The position numbers and the translations under genes are program-made. A stretch of DNA of 15,780 nt from Dactylonectria macrodidyma (Eukaryota > Ascomycota > Sordariomycetes > Hypocreales > Nectriaceae): the NCBI GenBank assembly GCA_020744425.1, contig JAGMUV010000071.1, positions 1-15,780 of the forward strand, read 5' to 3'. A model generated the notes under the pieces. The model made no database searches and was not told where the DNA came from. It saw nothing but the letters and a program-made list of their open reading frames with translations. Shown here piece by piece: positions 1-8,094 of this stretch (the first letter of the stretch is position 1; each line of letters opens with the position of its first letter).

Positions 1-69
1 CACTGTTGTTGGCCCACTAAAGTGCGACAAAATGTCGCTCATGAGAACCCCCGGAATGGTTACCTACTT

Positions 70-245
70 GTCTGGTGTGGGGTCAAGGGTGTGTGTGTGA
101 ACAAAGGGTCTAGTTTAGACTTTTGAAATGTCTTGAGCTTTTGTGGTGTGTGTCGTTTGGTGTGTGTCGTTTGGTGTGTGTCGTTTGTGTGTGTGTTTTT
201 TTGGTGGGTCGCTTGGTGTGTGTGTTTGGTGTGTGTTTATGTAAC
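70..245 (-). repeat. Repeat piece C (left copy) with 14-bp minisatellite
   Basis: The stretch holds three near-perfect copies of a 14-bp unit (GGTGTGTGTCGTTT) at about 144-188, then a degenerate GT-rich tail. Positions 70-190 match the reverse complement of 15111-15275, sharing the order TCTGGTGTGG, a CTTTTG segment, ATGTCTTGAG, then the 14-bp units. Coordinates before 70 show no match to the right end. The reading frame across it is GT-rich translation (Cys, Val, Trp) and is not a gene. Strand is relative to the right-hand copy. Confidence 0.7.
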
Positions 246-459
246 TGAAAGGAAGAGAAGTCGGGAACGAAGCCGGGAAGGGAGGGTGAAGCGAGGCTGG
301 AGAAATGGACGCTTAGTTATGCTAAGAGCAGTCAATCTTTTGCCAGAAGGCCGACGAGATGGACATACATGACAGAGAGGGCTGGCTGACAAACAAACGG
401 GTGGGCAAGGAGACGGCTGACTAGACCACCTTACCCTGCACCTCAGCTTCCCTGTAAAA
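246..459. other. Unassigned sequence, no gene seen
   Basis: This purine-rich stretch holds no ORF of note. A short segment at 388-402 (GGCTGACAAACAAACG) resembles one unit of the piece A minisatellite, so it may be a badly decayed piece of the same repeat family, but the similarity is too short to rely on. Confidence 0.3.
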
Positions 460-655
460 ATTTCCCCTCAGCAGCGGCTGTTAGCACTTCGTTAGGGCAG
501 GGATTACTTTTGCAGGCCACCACTCGCAGCTTTTGCAGCCAGGACCTAACTGCGTCTTAGCAGGCCACGATCCGAAGGGATTAGGAGAGTTGACCTTCGG
601 GTGAGCTGCAGCGACAGCCAGGAGCTACTGTCCTGGCACCAAACAAACCAGCCGG
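460..655 (-). repeat. Repeat piece B (left copy)
   Basis: About 195 bp match the reverse complement of 15580-15780 at roughly 85 percent identity by eye. Shared landmarks are CAGCGGCTGTTAGCACTTCG, GGACCTAACTG, CTTAGCAGGC, GGGATTAGGAGAGTTGACCT, GAGCTGCAGCGACAG and CTGTCCTGGCACCAA. It begins with one copy of a TTCCCCTC-GCAGCGGCT unit that occurs twice in the right copy. Similarity stops after AACCAGC near 653. No protein is recognisable. The TGTTA at 479 recalls the start of a fungal LTR, but the match continues outside it, so an LTR boundary is not supported. Confidence 0.75.
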
Positions 656-1348
656 CTCTCGCAAGATTGGGTGCCTTGCGAGGCCTTGGATCCTACTGGC
701 CCTCCGGTCGACGTGATCTTCCGCGGCCCTGCCGCCTCGACAACCCTCTGTAGCTTCGGCTGCTACCCGGACCGCCACCTGGCCCGACAACTTGTCTCAC
801 TGCTTCGAGACAACATACAGAAACCGGTGGATCAAGATGGTACAGAGCTTGCCTCGAGACCGCGGATCGAGACAATCGCCTCCTCCACAACAGCGTCCCA
901 GTTGCCTTGGGTTTTTCTCCTGCGAGGGTTTTCCCCAAGGATGCACAGCTTTGGTTGCAGCTACTGGCGACCTTAGATGACATGGCCCTCCGACCCTAGG
1001 GTGTCGATGGCTACTTGATCTATCTGTGCAAGAGAATTCTTGGCTGGGTGAGGGACGGTTCCCGCTGACGGGATGCCCTCTTGAAACAATGCGCCTTTGA
1101 GCCGATGCCATGCTGGATGAGCTAGATGGAGGCGCTGCTGCACGGAAGCTTTGCTAGGATCAACTGTATTGATGTCCTGTGTGACGTGCTTTAGCGAAAA
1201 CTACTGTAGGGCTGGCTACGAGTAGAAAAGTGCCTTTCGGAGGGATTGAGCATGCATATAGCTCCGATCTAAGAGGCCTTGCAGATGGTCTGAGTAAGGT
1301 CCAATGCGGCAGCAATTGTAGATAGTTTAGCCCAGCACGTCCTGTGCC
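656..1348. other. Unassigned 690-bp stretch between repeat pieces B and A
   Basis: The sequence is unique in the window and GC-balanced. It holds only ORFs of about 60-104 codons on both strands, overlapping each other, none with a recognisable motif. In the right-hand inverted copy the B-to-A interval is shorter and contains piece C instead, so this interval is either an insertion or a replacement. Confidence 0.4.
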
Positions 1349-1942
1349 CCAATGGGGACACACAAGACCACAGGACCACAAATGTTCGCCATGACGCGCG
1401 CGCGATGATGGTACACACACGTAATACATCCGGTCCCGCCGCAAGAACCTGATAAGAGTTCACTGCCGTGGAGGTACGGAGTAGACAGCGCATTTGGTCG
1501 GGAGCGGGTCCCTCAGGATGCCGCTGCTTAGGCTGGATGGGTGCTTGGTCCATGAAAGGGAATTGTCGCGAGGGCGATCAGCGAAAGCTTGATAGCACCA
1601 GACATTGTGGAGGAGGTGGGCCGGGACACTGAGGGGCAGTTCGCAGCGACGAGTGCGCATCGGACCGAAAGGAAGAGAGGGGGTTGACAAACAGGGGGTT
1701 GAGAACAAACAGAGGGGGTTGACAAACAAAGGGGTTGACAACAACAAACAGAGGGGTTGACAAACAGGTGGGGTTGACAAACAAACAGAGGGGGTTGACA
1801 AACAAAGGGGGTTGACAAACAACAAACAGAGTGGGTTGACAAACAGAGGGGGCGACAAACAGGGGGGTTGACAAACAGGGGGTTGACAAACAAAGGGGGT
1901 TGACAAACAAACGCGGAGAGGTCGTCCATCAAATGTGAAGGG
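1349..1942 (-). repeat. Repeat piece A (left copy) with TTGACAAACA minisatellite
   Basis: This is the left member of a large inverted pair with 14290-15100. The non-repetitive part (1349-1678) matches the right arm closely, from GGGGACACACAAGACCACA through the segment before the array. The array (1679-1915) consists of GGGGGTTGACAAACA units with optional AACA additions, giving units of about 14-22 bp. The match ends at the shared CAAATGTGAAG (1931-1941). Because unit lengths are often not multiples of three, all minus-strand frames stay open and translate to VCQPPLF, CLSTP and FVNPL repeats, so these ORFs are products of the repeat. The unique flank is also open in the minus direction in both copies (PFGPMRTRRCELPL here, PFGPMRTHRCELPL on the right), which near-identity alone would explain. 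Confidence 0.85.
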
Positions 1943-2035
1943 CCACCAGGTTGCCCTTGCCAGAGGCACAACGCCCGATGCTAGCTGGCAGGTGCTGACC
2001 TTGTTTTCGTCCTGGTGCATCGTCAGTTTGACTTA

Positions 2036-2206
2036 CAACGCGATGCGGACATTACTCACACTATCCCAGCACTTGAGCCTGTCATCGTGGTCTTCTTTCC
2101 TCCTCAAGATTTGTCCCATCACATCCTGCATCTCCTTCAACGTCCGCTCAACGGTCGCAGGCCGGTTACCCCGCACAACCAATGCTGGACATCCCGGGAC
2201 ATTTTG
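2036..2206 (-). pseudogene. 57-codon coding-like remnant, unknown family
   Basis: Reading between a TGA (2207-2209) and a TAA (2033-2035) on the minus strand gives 57 codons without a start codon. The translation has protein-like composition, with a helical, charged core (TVERTLKEMQDVMGQILRRK, then EDHDDRLKCW) that could form a coiled coil. After the TAA the same frame stays open through 1460, running into the piece A minisatellite. So it may be the upstream part of a decayed gene interrupted by one stop, or a chance open stretch. I do not recognise a family. It lies just outside the end of inverted-repeat similarity at 1942. Confidence 0.35.
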
Positions 2207-2209
2207 TCA

Positions 2210-2548
2210 TACTGACGCTGTTTCTTTCGGTGTTGTTGCAGTGCTTACAGTTATGAGACTCGCTTTTCTTCTTCTTCAATCAATACAACATGCTCATTTC
2301 AACACTCTATTGTCCACCTAACTGGGTCTGAAAAAAGTCCACAGCAAACGATAACTTAATCTGAGTTACATATGTATGCAAACTAGCGATCAGTGTACCA
2401 TCTTGACACCTCATGTCTTCCTAGCGCAGAGCTTTCACCAAGAACACGCACCGCTCAGGGGCGCAAATCAGCAAGACCATTGCCTTGGCTGAGCTACTAG
2501 GATGTGTCCATACAAACGTAAAGCGGGACCGTCATGGACAGGGGAGTG
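2210..2548. other. Unassigned sequence, no gene seen
   Basis: I see no recognisable gene or repeat here. The plus-strand reading through this interval (ending near 2321) is rich in Leu, Ser and Thr and is the complement of the 57-codon remnant over part of its length. Confidence 0.3.
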
Positions 2549-2923
2549 GGGTATGTGTGTGGTAGTGTTGTGGGGGGGTGGGGGTAGGTGGGGTGGTATG
2601 TGTCATGGGCTGTGGATGGTGCTGGTGGGTGGGTATGGGTGGTGTATGGGTGGGGGGGTGTATGGGTAGGTAGTGTATGGTATGTGTATGTGTATGTGTA
2701 TGGTATGTGTATGTGTCTGTGGATGGTGTATGTGTATGGTGGGTATGTGTCTGTGTATGTGTGTGGTGGGTGTAGGTGGGTGTAGGTAGGTGTGGGTATG
2801 TGTCTGTGTCTGTGTATGTGTGTCTGTGTATGGGTGTCTGTGGATGTGTGTCTGGTGTGGTGGGTATGTGTCTGTGTATGTGTGTGGTGGGTGTATGTGT
2901 ATGTGTATGTGTATGTGTATGTA

Positions 2924-2960
<37 letters not shown>

Positions 2961-3139
2961 GTGTGTCTATGTATGGTGGGTATGTGTCTGTGTCTGTGTA
3001 TGTGTGTGGTGGGTGTAGGTGGGTGTAGGTAGGTGTGGGTATGTGTCTGTGTCTGTGTATGTGTGTCTGTGTATGGGTGTCTGTGGATGTGTGTCTGTGT
3101 GTGGTGGGTATGTGTCTGTGTATGTGTGTGGTGGGTGTA

Positions 3140-3212
<73 letters not shown>

Positions 3213-3240
3213 GTGTAGTGTGTGTGGTGTGTGTAGTGGG
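2549..3240. repeat. GT-rich satellite with TATGTG arrays and a 243-bp duplication
   Basis: About 690 bp are almost purely GT-rich on the plus strand, with C only in CTG. Blocks include (GTATGT)n hexamer arrays at about 2897-2965 and 3138-3216, and irregular GGTGGGTGTA and GTGTCTGTGTATG segments. A larger unit is duplicated: the segment starting GGTGGGTGTAGGTGGGTGTA at 2765 recurs at 3008 (offset 243 bp) and stays nearly identical until the hexamer arrays, which differ in length and interruptions. A 264-codon minus-strand reading of His, Thr, Tyr and Pro across it is a repeat translation and is not annotated as a gene. Confidence 0.95.
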
Positions 3241-4148
3241 TATCAGTAGTTTATTTCGTCGAGGTATCACCCCACTTGTCCGCTCCACCAAATCCTAGCT
3301 ATCTTATTCGCCTAAAAGCCACGCATGTATCCTCCTGCATGCAGAGGCTGATGGGTACGTTGACCAATCGGCTGTAGACTTAGATTAGTCCGCCGTATGA
3401 CTCAACGGTCACGAAGTGGATTGGGATCCGGTATTCGCACATCATTTACTATGACTGCCTCCTAGTGTTTTCAAGTATCTGCACCCTTCTTAATTCGGCT
3501 TAGATTCTGCGCATGGACATGTCGCGGTGCAGGGTGACATGATTAAACAGTAGTGGAGACGGCAACACTCTTGGTTACAATGACGGGATGTGATTCCGTG
3601 GTGCGGTTCAAGATGGCCGGTGCCATGGCTCGTGGCTGCGTGAGCGATGAGGGTAGAGGCAATGGAAGTGCTGTTGTAGGTGACAACGTGCGGCCCCAAG
3701 ATGCTTTGCTCCCGACGAACCACTTCAGAGCCCGCAAACGGCGGTTGCCTGAACAAGCGCTTCCGCTACTGCAGGAACAGATCTGCATCGCTTAGCGACG
3801 TCGACTAGTAGCGAGAGTCGCGTCAATTTCGATGTCATGGGACCCTACAATGGAGCATGCAAGGAAAAAAGCTGTTCCCGAAAAATGAAGGCGCATGGTA
3901 TCCCGGAGAAGCTACTTGGATGGGTAGAGAGGCATTCTGGTCCAGCGGCGGATTGACAGTAATAGTGGGGCGATAGCATTCGTGGACGATTTCACAGTAT
4001 GGGTCGCAGGTCCAATAGCACATACCAATAGCACAGAGTAACCGCAAGGCAGTTGAATCAGTCATCAATCATCAATCATCAAGGACGAGCATGTACGTCA
4101 TATCGGTCACCACTTTACTAGGTAGCGACAAGACTCAGGGACATACGA
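3241..4148. other. Unassigned 900-bp stretch with a short heptamer repeat
   Basis: No recognisable gene was found. Small ORFs of about 77-88 codons overlap on both strands and carry no motif. A short tandem heptamer (ATCAATC, about three copies) lies at 4062-4081. Confidence 0.4.
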
Positions 4149-4409
4149 ATGAAGCATCTACCGGTAGAAACCATTCAACCGCTCACGCTAGCGTCATGGG
4201 AAGAACAAGTAGTAGCTACCACCGATGAGGCAGCAGCGACAGTGGCCGAAGAGATTGGGCCACGCACATCGCGGGTGAGCAGCTCTGCTTGGAACGAGGT
4301 AGAAGGAAGGTGTTTGGTGGTTCATCTCGTCTCGAGCGACGAGCATAGGGGAACAGAGACAATGGCAATGGCTAGAGTTAGAGATACGCTGCTCACTCAT
4401 GATCTCTGA
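4149..4409 (+). CDS. Hypothetical 86-codon ORF, unrecognised
   Basis: The ORF has an ATG start (MKHLPVETIQPLTLASWEEQ) and ends at TGA. The composition is acidic and Ala/Val/Thr-rich (EEQVVATTDEAAATVAEEIG), more protein-like than its neighbours. It has no signal peptide, no transmembrane segment and no known motif. It overlaps the longer minus-strand ORF 4194-4784, so at most one is likely to be real. It could equally be an exon of a spliced gene whose other exons are not visible, or chance. No family is recognised. Confidence 0.2.
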   Translation: MKHLPVETIQPLTLASWEEQVVATTDEAAATVAEEIGPRTSRVSSSAWNEVEGRCLVVHLVSSDEHRGTETMAMARVRDTLLTHDL

Positions 4410-4784
4410 TGGCTCGTGCCGGAAGTCTTCATGCCCGAGACGATCCCATACGACGTGAACGTAGCGGCTAAGGATGCTTCGGTCAAGAGCAGGTTGGATA
4501 AGAGTAGGTTGGGTTGCCGTAGTAGAAGAAAAAGGGGGGACGATGTCTAGAAGCTCATGAAGATGTGGCAAGCGGACGGACGGCAGAATGGAGCAATGAG
4601 AAGCAACTGACGTACCAGAACACGAACTCGCACTAGCGTTAGAAATGGACAGCTTCATGGCCGTTACCACGAACCTACGCAGCACTTTTGCGCGATGAAT
4701 CGTCCAAGCCGGTCTTATCTCCAGGTCAGTCCACTGCCACTTCTGCTCTGTTGTCGTTGCGAGCATACTTGGCGAGAACTCCAT
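4194..4784 (-). CDS. Hypothetical 196-codon ORF, unrecognised
   Basis: This is the longest ATG-initiated open frame between the satellite and the LINE. It starts MEFSPSMLATTTEQKWQW and ends GGSYYLFFP. It is rich in Ser, His and Cys (for example SSHCHCLCSP), but the cysteines and histidines do not form a regular zinc-finger spacing. There is no signal peptide or obvious hydrophobic helix. It lies in the same orientation as the LINE and begins about 230 bp beyond the LINE 3' remnant. In GC-rich fungal DNA an ORF this long can occur by chance, so real coding status is unproven. Confidence 0.25.
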   Translation of the reverse strand: MEFSPSMLATTTEQKWQWTDLEIRPAWTIHRAKVLRRFVVTAMKLSISNASASSCSGTSVASHCSILPSVRLPHLHELLDIVPPFSSTTATQPTLIQPALDRSILSRYVHVVWDRLGHEDFRHEPSEIMSEQRISNSSHCHCLCSPMLVARDEMNHQTPSFYLVPSRAAHPRCAWPNLFGHCRCCLIGGSYYLFFP

Positions 4785-5010
4785 TTGAACGTTTGCCAGC
4801 GGTGTTTTGTACGCAACCGCCTGCGTTCCGATGTCGTGTGGTAAGGCACTCTCGTGTCATGGCCTCACCTCAGCAGCGACGCCATATGAACGTACTCGAT
4901 CGAGATGTATACCTTTGCGAACGCTGTCACGTGGAGGGATGGGGAATGGGGCATTGAGGAAATGCAACTTGACAACAAAAGGCCAGCCGCCAGTATTCCA
5001 GTGTGCAATG

Positions 5011-5235
5011 CTAGCTCGCCTGAAGGTACTGCTTATGCGACGACCAGATCACTCGCGCGCCGTCGTGGTTGACTCTTTCGTCATATGCAGCGAAGTCCCC
5101 GTGGACGGATGTTGCTGCGAACAGATGATGCAGAGCTGTCCGAGGGAGCGAGAGCTCCGGTGGGCACGTGGGCAGCGTATAATCGCCTAGAAGATTAAAT
5201 CTCCTGTACTGTTCGAAGGCAAAGTTGACCACCAT
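5011..5235 (-). pseudogene. LINE ORF2 C-terminal block, zinc motif lost
   Basis: The block contains LPRTALHHLFAATSVHGDFA followed by AYDERVNHDGARVIWSSHKQ. In Tad1-type ORF2 this region (LHHLLAARSxHGDFAAYHxRF-like) leads into a short Cys-rich motif of the CSCG type. Here that position reads IWSSHKQ, so the cysteines are gone, and the frame ends eight codons later. No further LINE similarity is visible below about 5000. Confidence 0.85.
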
Positions 5236-5266
5236 GATGCGAAAGCTTCCTTGGGTTTTAACTTCG

Positions 5267-5700
5267 TCATCTTTCGCAGGTATGCCAGCGTCGGCTGAGC
5301 GCCGTCCGCCTCCGGCAGCGACGAAGCTGCTTTTGCCAGTTTGTCGGCCTGTTTGTTGCTAAGATTGTTCGTGCGGCCAGGTATGCAGCGTACTTGTGTG
5401 GTTCCATGTGATGCAGCTCAGGCCTGGAACTCGAGGAAGGCTTGCCGCGTACACATGTGGCAGCTGCCAGGTTGTCTAAGCAGACTACGATATCCTGTGT
5501 CGCTGATCCTGGGAGGTATAGGACGGCCTCGAGGCCCTCTAGTGCTTCTATGGTCTCAGCATCAAAGACCTCGGCAAGCCCAAGACGGCCGGAGCCGTCC
5601 CAGATGGAGAGGTCGTTCTGGTGAATGGCGAAGCCGCAGCTGACTGCTCCCTGTGAGGACAAGGACCCGTCTGAGTATACGATCAAGGTAAATGAGTGTA
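5267..5700 (-). pseudogene. LINE ORF2 RNase H domain, broken
   Basis: The domain would remove the RNA strand during element copying. It reads FTLIVYSDGSLSS (first catalytic Asp at about 5669-5671), VFDAETIEALEGLEA (catalytic Glu) and VVCLDNLAAATCVRGKPSSS (third acidic residue). The frame then changes, with a TGA in the EFQA-AASHG segment. The last motif appears as VRCIPGRTNNLSNKQADKLA: the final Asp is kept, but the usual His of PGH is Arg and the usual GNEQAD is SNKQAD. Downstream LAYLRKMTKLKPKEAFASWW continues in that frame. The open frame ending at 5267 is out of frame after about 5430. Confidence 0.9.
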
Positions 5701-5756
5701 CTGATTCGATCCACTGGAGGAAAGCCTGGGAAGCCTCAGCAGATTCTCCTTCCGAA

Positions 5757-6310
5757 GCTATCTGTAGGACTGTTTCCAGTTCCTTGCTGTAGCATTGTTG
5801 GATGTGGGTCGGCCGTACGCAGGGCGCGAGGAGCTCATCGGCTCGTCGGAGACGCGTCCTGAAGCTTGCCTCTGATGAGGTTTAGTACTTCCGCTTGATG
5901 AGCCTATGGCATGTGGGATGTCTAGGTCGAAGCGTGCGCTTCGCGATGGGGTGGGGCCTCGTCGAGGGATGAAAGTCGAGCTGAGAAACAATATCGACGT
6001 ACTTCAAGAAGCTAAGCCGCTGGTGGTATCTCGCTTTGCCGATGGAGGATGGCGATAGGGGCCGTCCTCCAGACGGGGAGCATAGCTCGCGTGGACTGGT
6101 CAATGGCCTCGTTCAATCTCCGCAAGAAGTGTCGAATATTTGATGGCCGGTCTTGAGACGACGATTGGTTCCATCGCGGTCGGGTTGCACCAGGGTGCCA
6201 TACTTCGGCGTCGTAGAGCAGGACTGGCTCCACAAATGCCCCGTTTGCCGCACCCAAAGGACCATTTCTTCGACAGAACGTGATGCCGCAGCTGCTGTCT
6301 ATTCTACTGC
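5757..6310 (-). pseudogene. LINE ORF2 region between RT and RNase H, broken
   Basis: After the motif C block (GVLRTGDAVE) the sequence jumps to RRNGPLGAANGAFVEPVLLY and AEVWHPGATRPRWNQ, then LNEAIDQSTRAMLPVWRTAP and IAILHRQSEIPP. These are conserved in Tad1 ORF2 but normally lie about 100 residues after YADD, so the RT thumb region (including the block usually containing FDPxKTE) is missing. Further on come RLSFLKYVDIVSQLDFHPS and RHPTCHRLIKRKY in another frame. Breaks occur near 6260-6310 and around 6010. Confidence 0.82.
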
Positions 6311-6329
6311 ATCGCCTGTGCGCAGGACG

Positions 6330-7170
6330 CCTGTATTGTCCGTGTTGTCCGTGTTGCCCGTGTTGTCCGTGTTGTCCGTGCCGTCTGCATAACCGAATCG
6401 GCCTCGAGGGTTTCCTAATCGGCACATGGGTTCTGTATACAGCTGAAAGAGGACCGGCGATACCGGCAATCCCTGAGGGAGACCCGCACTAGAGAGGAGA
6501 GAGCGGTGTGATGGTGTCTTGGTACCTAGCACGAGCACATCGGTCGTCCAATAAAGGACCTAGCCTATCGTGTGAGATGGTCCGGCCCGCCTTGTTCGCA
6601 GAATCGCAAAATGAGTCTGTTGCGCATGGCAGTGTCAAATGCACCTTAGATGTCCATCGTGACCAGTGTGACCACCCTCTTGCGGGAAAATGCTTCCTCA
6701 ATGTCGTGAACCAAAGTAGCTCCAAGGTCTGTCGCCGATGTCTTAGGGAGAGCTCCGGCTTGCTGGGGATGAAGGACTCTCCGTAGTGAATTCATGCCCA
6801 CACGAGACGACGCGCAACTGACCGTTCCATTCCCTTGCCGAAGCAGAAGAGCAAAGAGAGAGGTCGCCATGCTCGTGGGGCTGTCAGGTCTCTTTGTCCA
6901 AGCGTAGCGACCGCAACCACCTCTGCTACCCTGAAGGGTTTTGGGTGGTGGCCTATTGCTAGACACCCCTCGAAGAGGCGACGGGCGTGCGACCCAATGA
7001 TGTGCCACAGTGCTGTAAGGAGTTTGACTGTGATGCCATCTGCTCCCGGAGATGTCTTCCCGGTACGGAAAGTCGCTTCCTGTGCATCCAGAGAGATTTT
7101 CTGCAGGAGTGGAATCATTGTGTGGGTGAGTGTTGACCTGAATCCAGGGGTCGTGAATATATATAATCAT
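6330..7170 (-). pseudogene. LINE ORF2 reverse transcriptase domain, broken
   Basis: The domain would copy LINE RNA into DNA at the nicked target. Motifs in order are KTSPGADGITVKLL (about 7058-7017), the finger block PRAWRPLSLL (6878-6849), LHPQQAGALPKTSATDL (about 6777-6724), then motif A VTLVTMDI (catalytic Asp kept) followed by a TAA (6646-6648) and GAFDTAMRNRLILR. Next come a TAG at 6565-6567, DDRCARARYQDTITPLSPL with a TAG at 6489-6491, GLPQGLPVSPVLFQLYTEP and motif C FGYADG. In motif C the second Asp of the expected YADD is Gly and a nine-base array follows directly. At least three frame changes are needed to read through. Confidence 0.93.
6332..6385 (-). repeat. Six-copy 9-bp array inside RT motif C
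   Basis: The plus strand shows six units of CGTGTTGTC or close variants (6332-6340 through 6377-6385). On the coding strand this is an in-frame Thr-Asp-Asn repeat placed immediately after FGYADG and before GVLRTGDAVE. The last unit (6377-6385) overlaps the codons that should encode the second Asp of YADD and the following Thr, so it is the likely seed. The other units are extra sequence compared with the family. Confidence 0.9.
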
Positions 7171-7236
7171 CTGCTGTTTGCCGCTCCAAAGTAGCTCGCC
7201 GGAGCACGTTAGCCTCGTCCAGCTGGGTTTCGTAGA

Positions 7237-7669
7237 CTACCTCGTCCACCTTGCAGTGGAGGAGGTTGGAAAGGCCCTGGTGATCCCAGTCACCGGACGA
7301 CCTTGAAAACGGAGCTGCTGTCTGAGAAGCTGTCGATCAGGTTCCGCCAGAAGAGCCTTCCAGCCTGGCGAACCACATGGTGGAAATCTCGGTTGGCTAG
7401 CTAAAAACTCTTGGTTGAATCCGAGGGGGTACAGTCTTCTGATCGCACGATATCCGGCTGCAGCACGGTCGCACTCTTCGGTCCACCACGGAGCGCCGTG
7501 TGCTCCCTTCCTCGCAGGCCCGTCCGTTGCCTTCGCTGCTGATTGAAAGGGGCTCACGAGCGTAGATGCGAGCTCGTCTAGCTTCGACGGACCCGAGGCA
7601 GCAACGGGGATCCCAGTCGATCCGAGTTCTGCGATTTCTACGAAGCCCTTGAGCTCGTCGTCTGTTGGG
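7237..7669 (-). pseudogene. LINE ORF2 linker between endonuclease and RT, frameshifted
   Basis: This segment is conserved in Tad1 elements between nuclease and polymerase. It reads TDDELKGFVEIAELG, then GPSKLDELASTLV, then HGAPWWTEECDRAAAGYRAI and RRLYPLGF. A frame change near 7400 continues as VVRQAGRLFWRNLIDSFSD, then SSVFKVVR with a TGA at 7290-7292 in place of the expected Trp, then LGSPGPFQPP. These matches show the gene continues on the minus strand through the region despite the frameshift. Confidence 0.85.
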
Positions 7670-8040
7670 CCATTGCAGTAGAATATCCAATCCACGATTT
7701 TCATCGTTCTGGCGGTAAAAGTTAACGATCGCTATATCGTTGACCGTAAGCCACAGGATATCGCGGCTTATGTAGGGTCGGTTCTGGCCTGCCAGGAGCT
7801 TGGCGTCACGGCGGACATACGTCATGACTCTGGGCCGAGTGCTATTGCTATCCCACGCTTCGACTGGAGAGCAGGTGTCGTATGCCGGGTGAGTCTTCGT
7901 GAGGCAACGGGGATTTGCCATCGTTGTCCATGGTTCTTGAGGAGCACGAGATCGTATCGTTCCGAGTCTGCTAATGCAAGAGCACAGTCATGGACCGGGG
8001 ACATCTTGCCGACGTTGGCCTGAAAGTCTCGGAGAGTTTT
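7670..8040 (-). pseudogene. LINE ORF2 endonuclease domain, N-terminal half only
   Basis: The domain would nick target DNA to prime reverse transcription. It opens with FQANVGKMSPVHDCALALA, then ADSERYDLVLL. A one-base deletion near 7936-7940 follows, exactly where the family has the Gln-Glu-Pro-Trp motif carrying a catalytic Glu. After it the frame resumes as TMANPRCLTKTHPAYDTCSP, then RPRVMTYVRRDAKLL and DILWLTVNDIAIVNFYR, ending GLDILLQWP. The family then expects a GDFN block and a terminal SDH block, but neither is present: the sequence jumps to the linker after the nuclease. The loss is in the hundreds of bases and would inactivate the enzyme. Confidence 0.88.
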
Positions 8041-8094
8041 TTTTTTTATCGCCCCTTTGTGCTCGCGGGCATCTACTCGTGATCATGCTCATGG

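Noticed and set aside
479..655. Piece B as a solo LTR starting TGTTAGCACTTCG
   Set aside because: Similarity between the two B copies continues upstream of the TG, and no matching CA end or target duplication was found.
2497..3291. A 264-codon minus-strand ORF rich in His and Thr
   Set aside because: It is the translation of the CA/GT satellite; no non-repeat domain is present and other frames are equally open.
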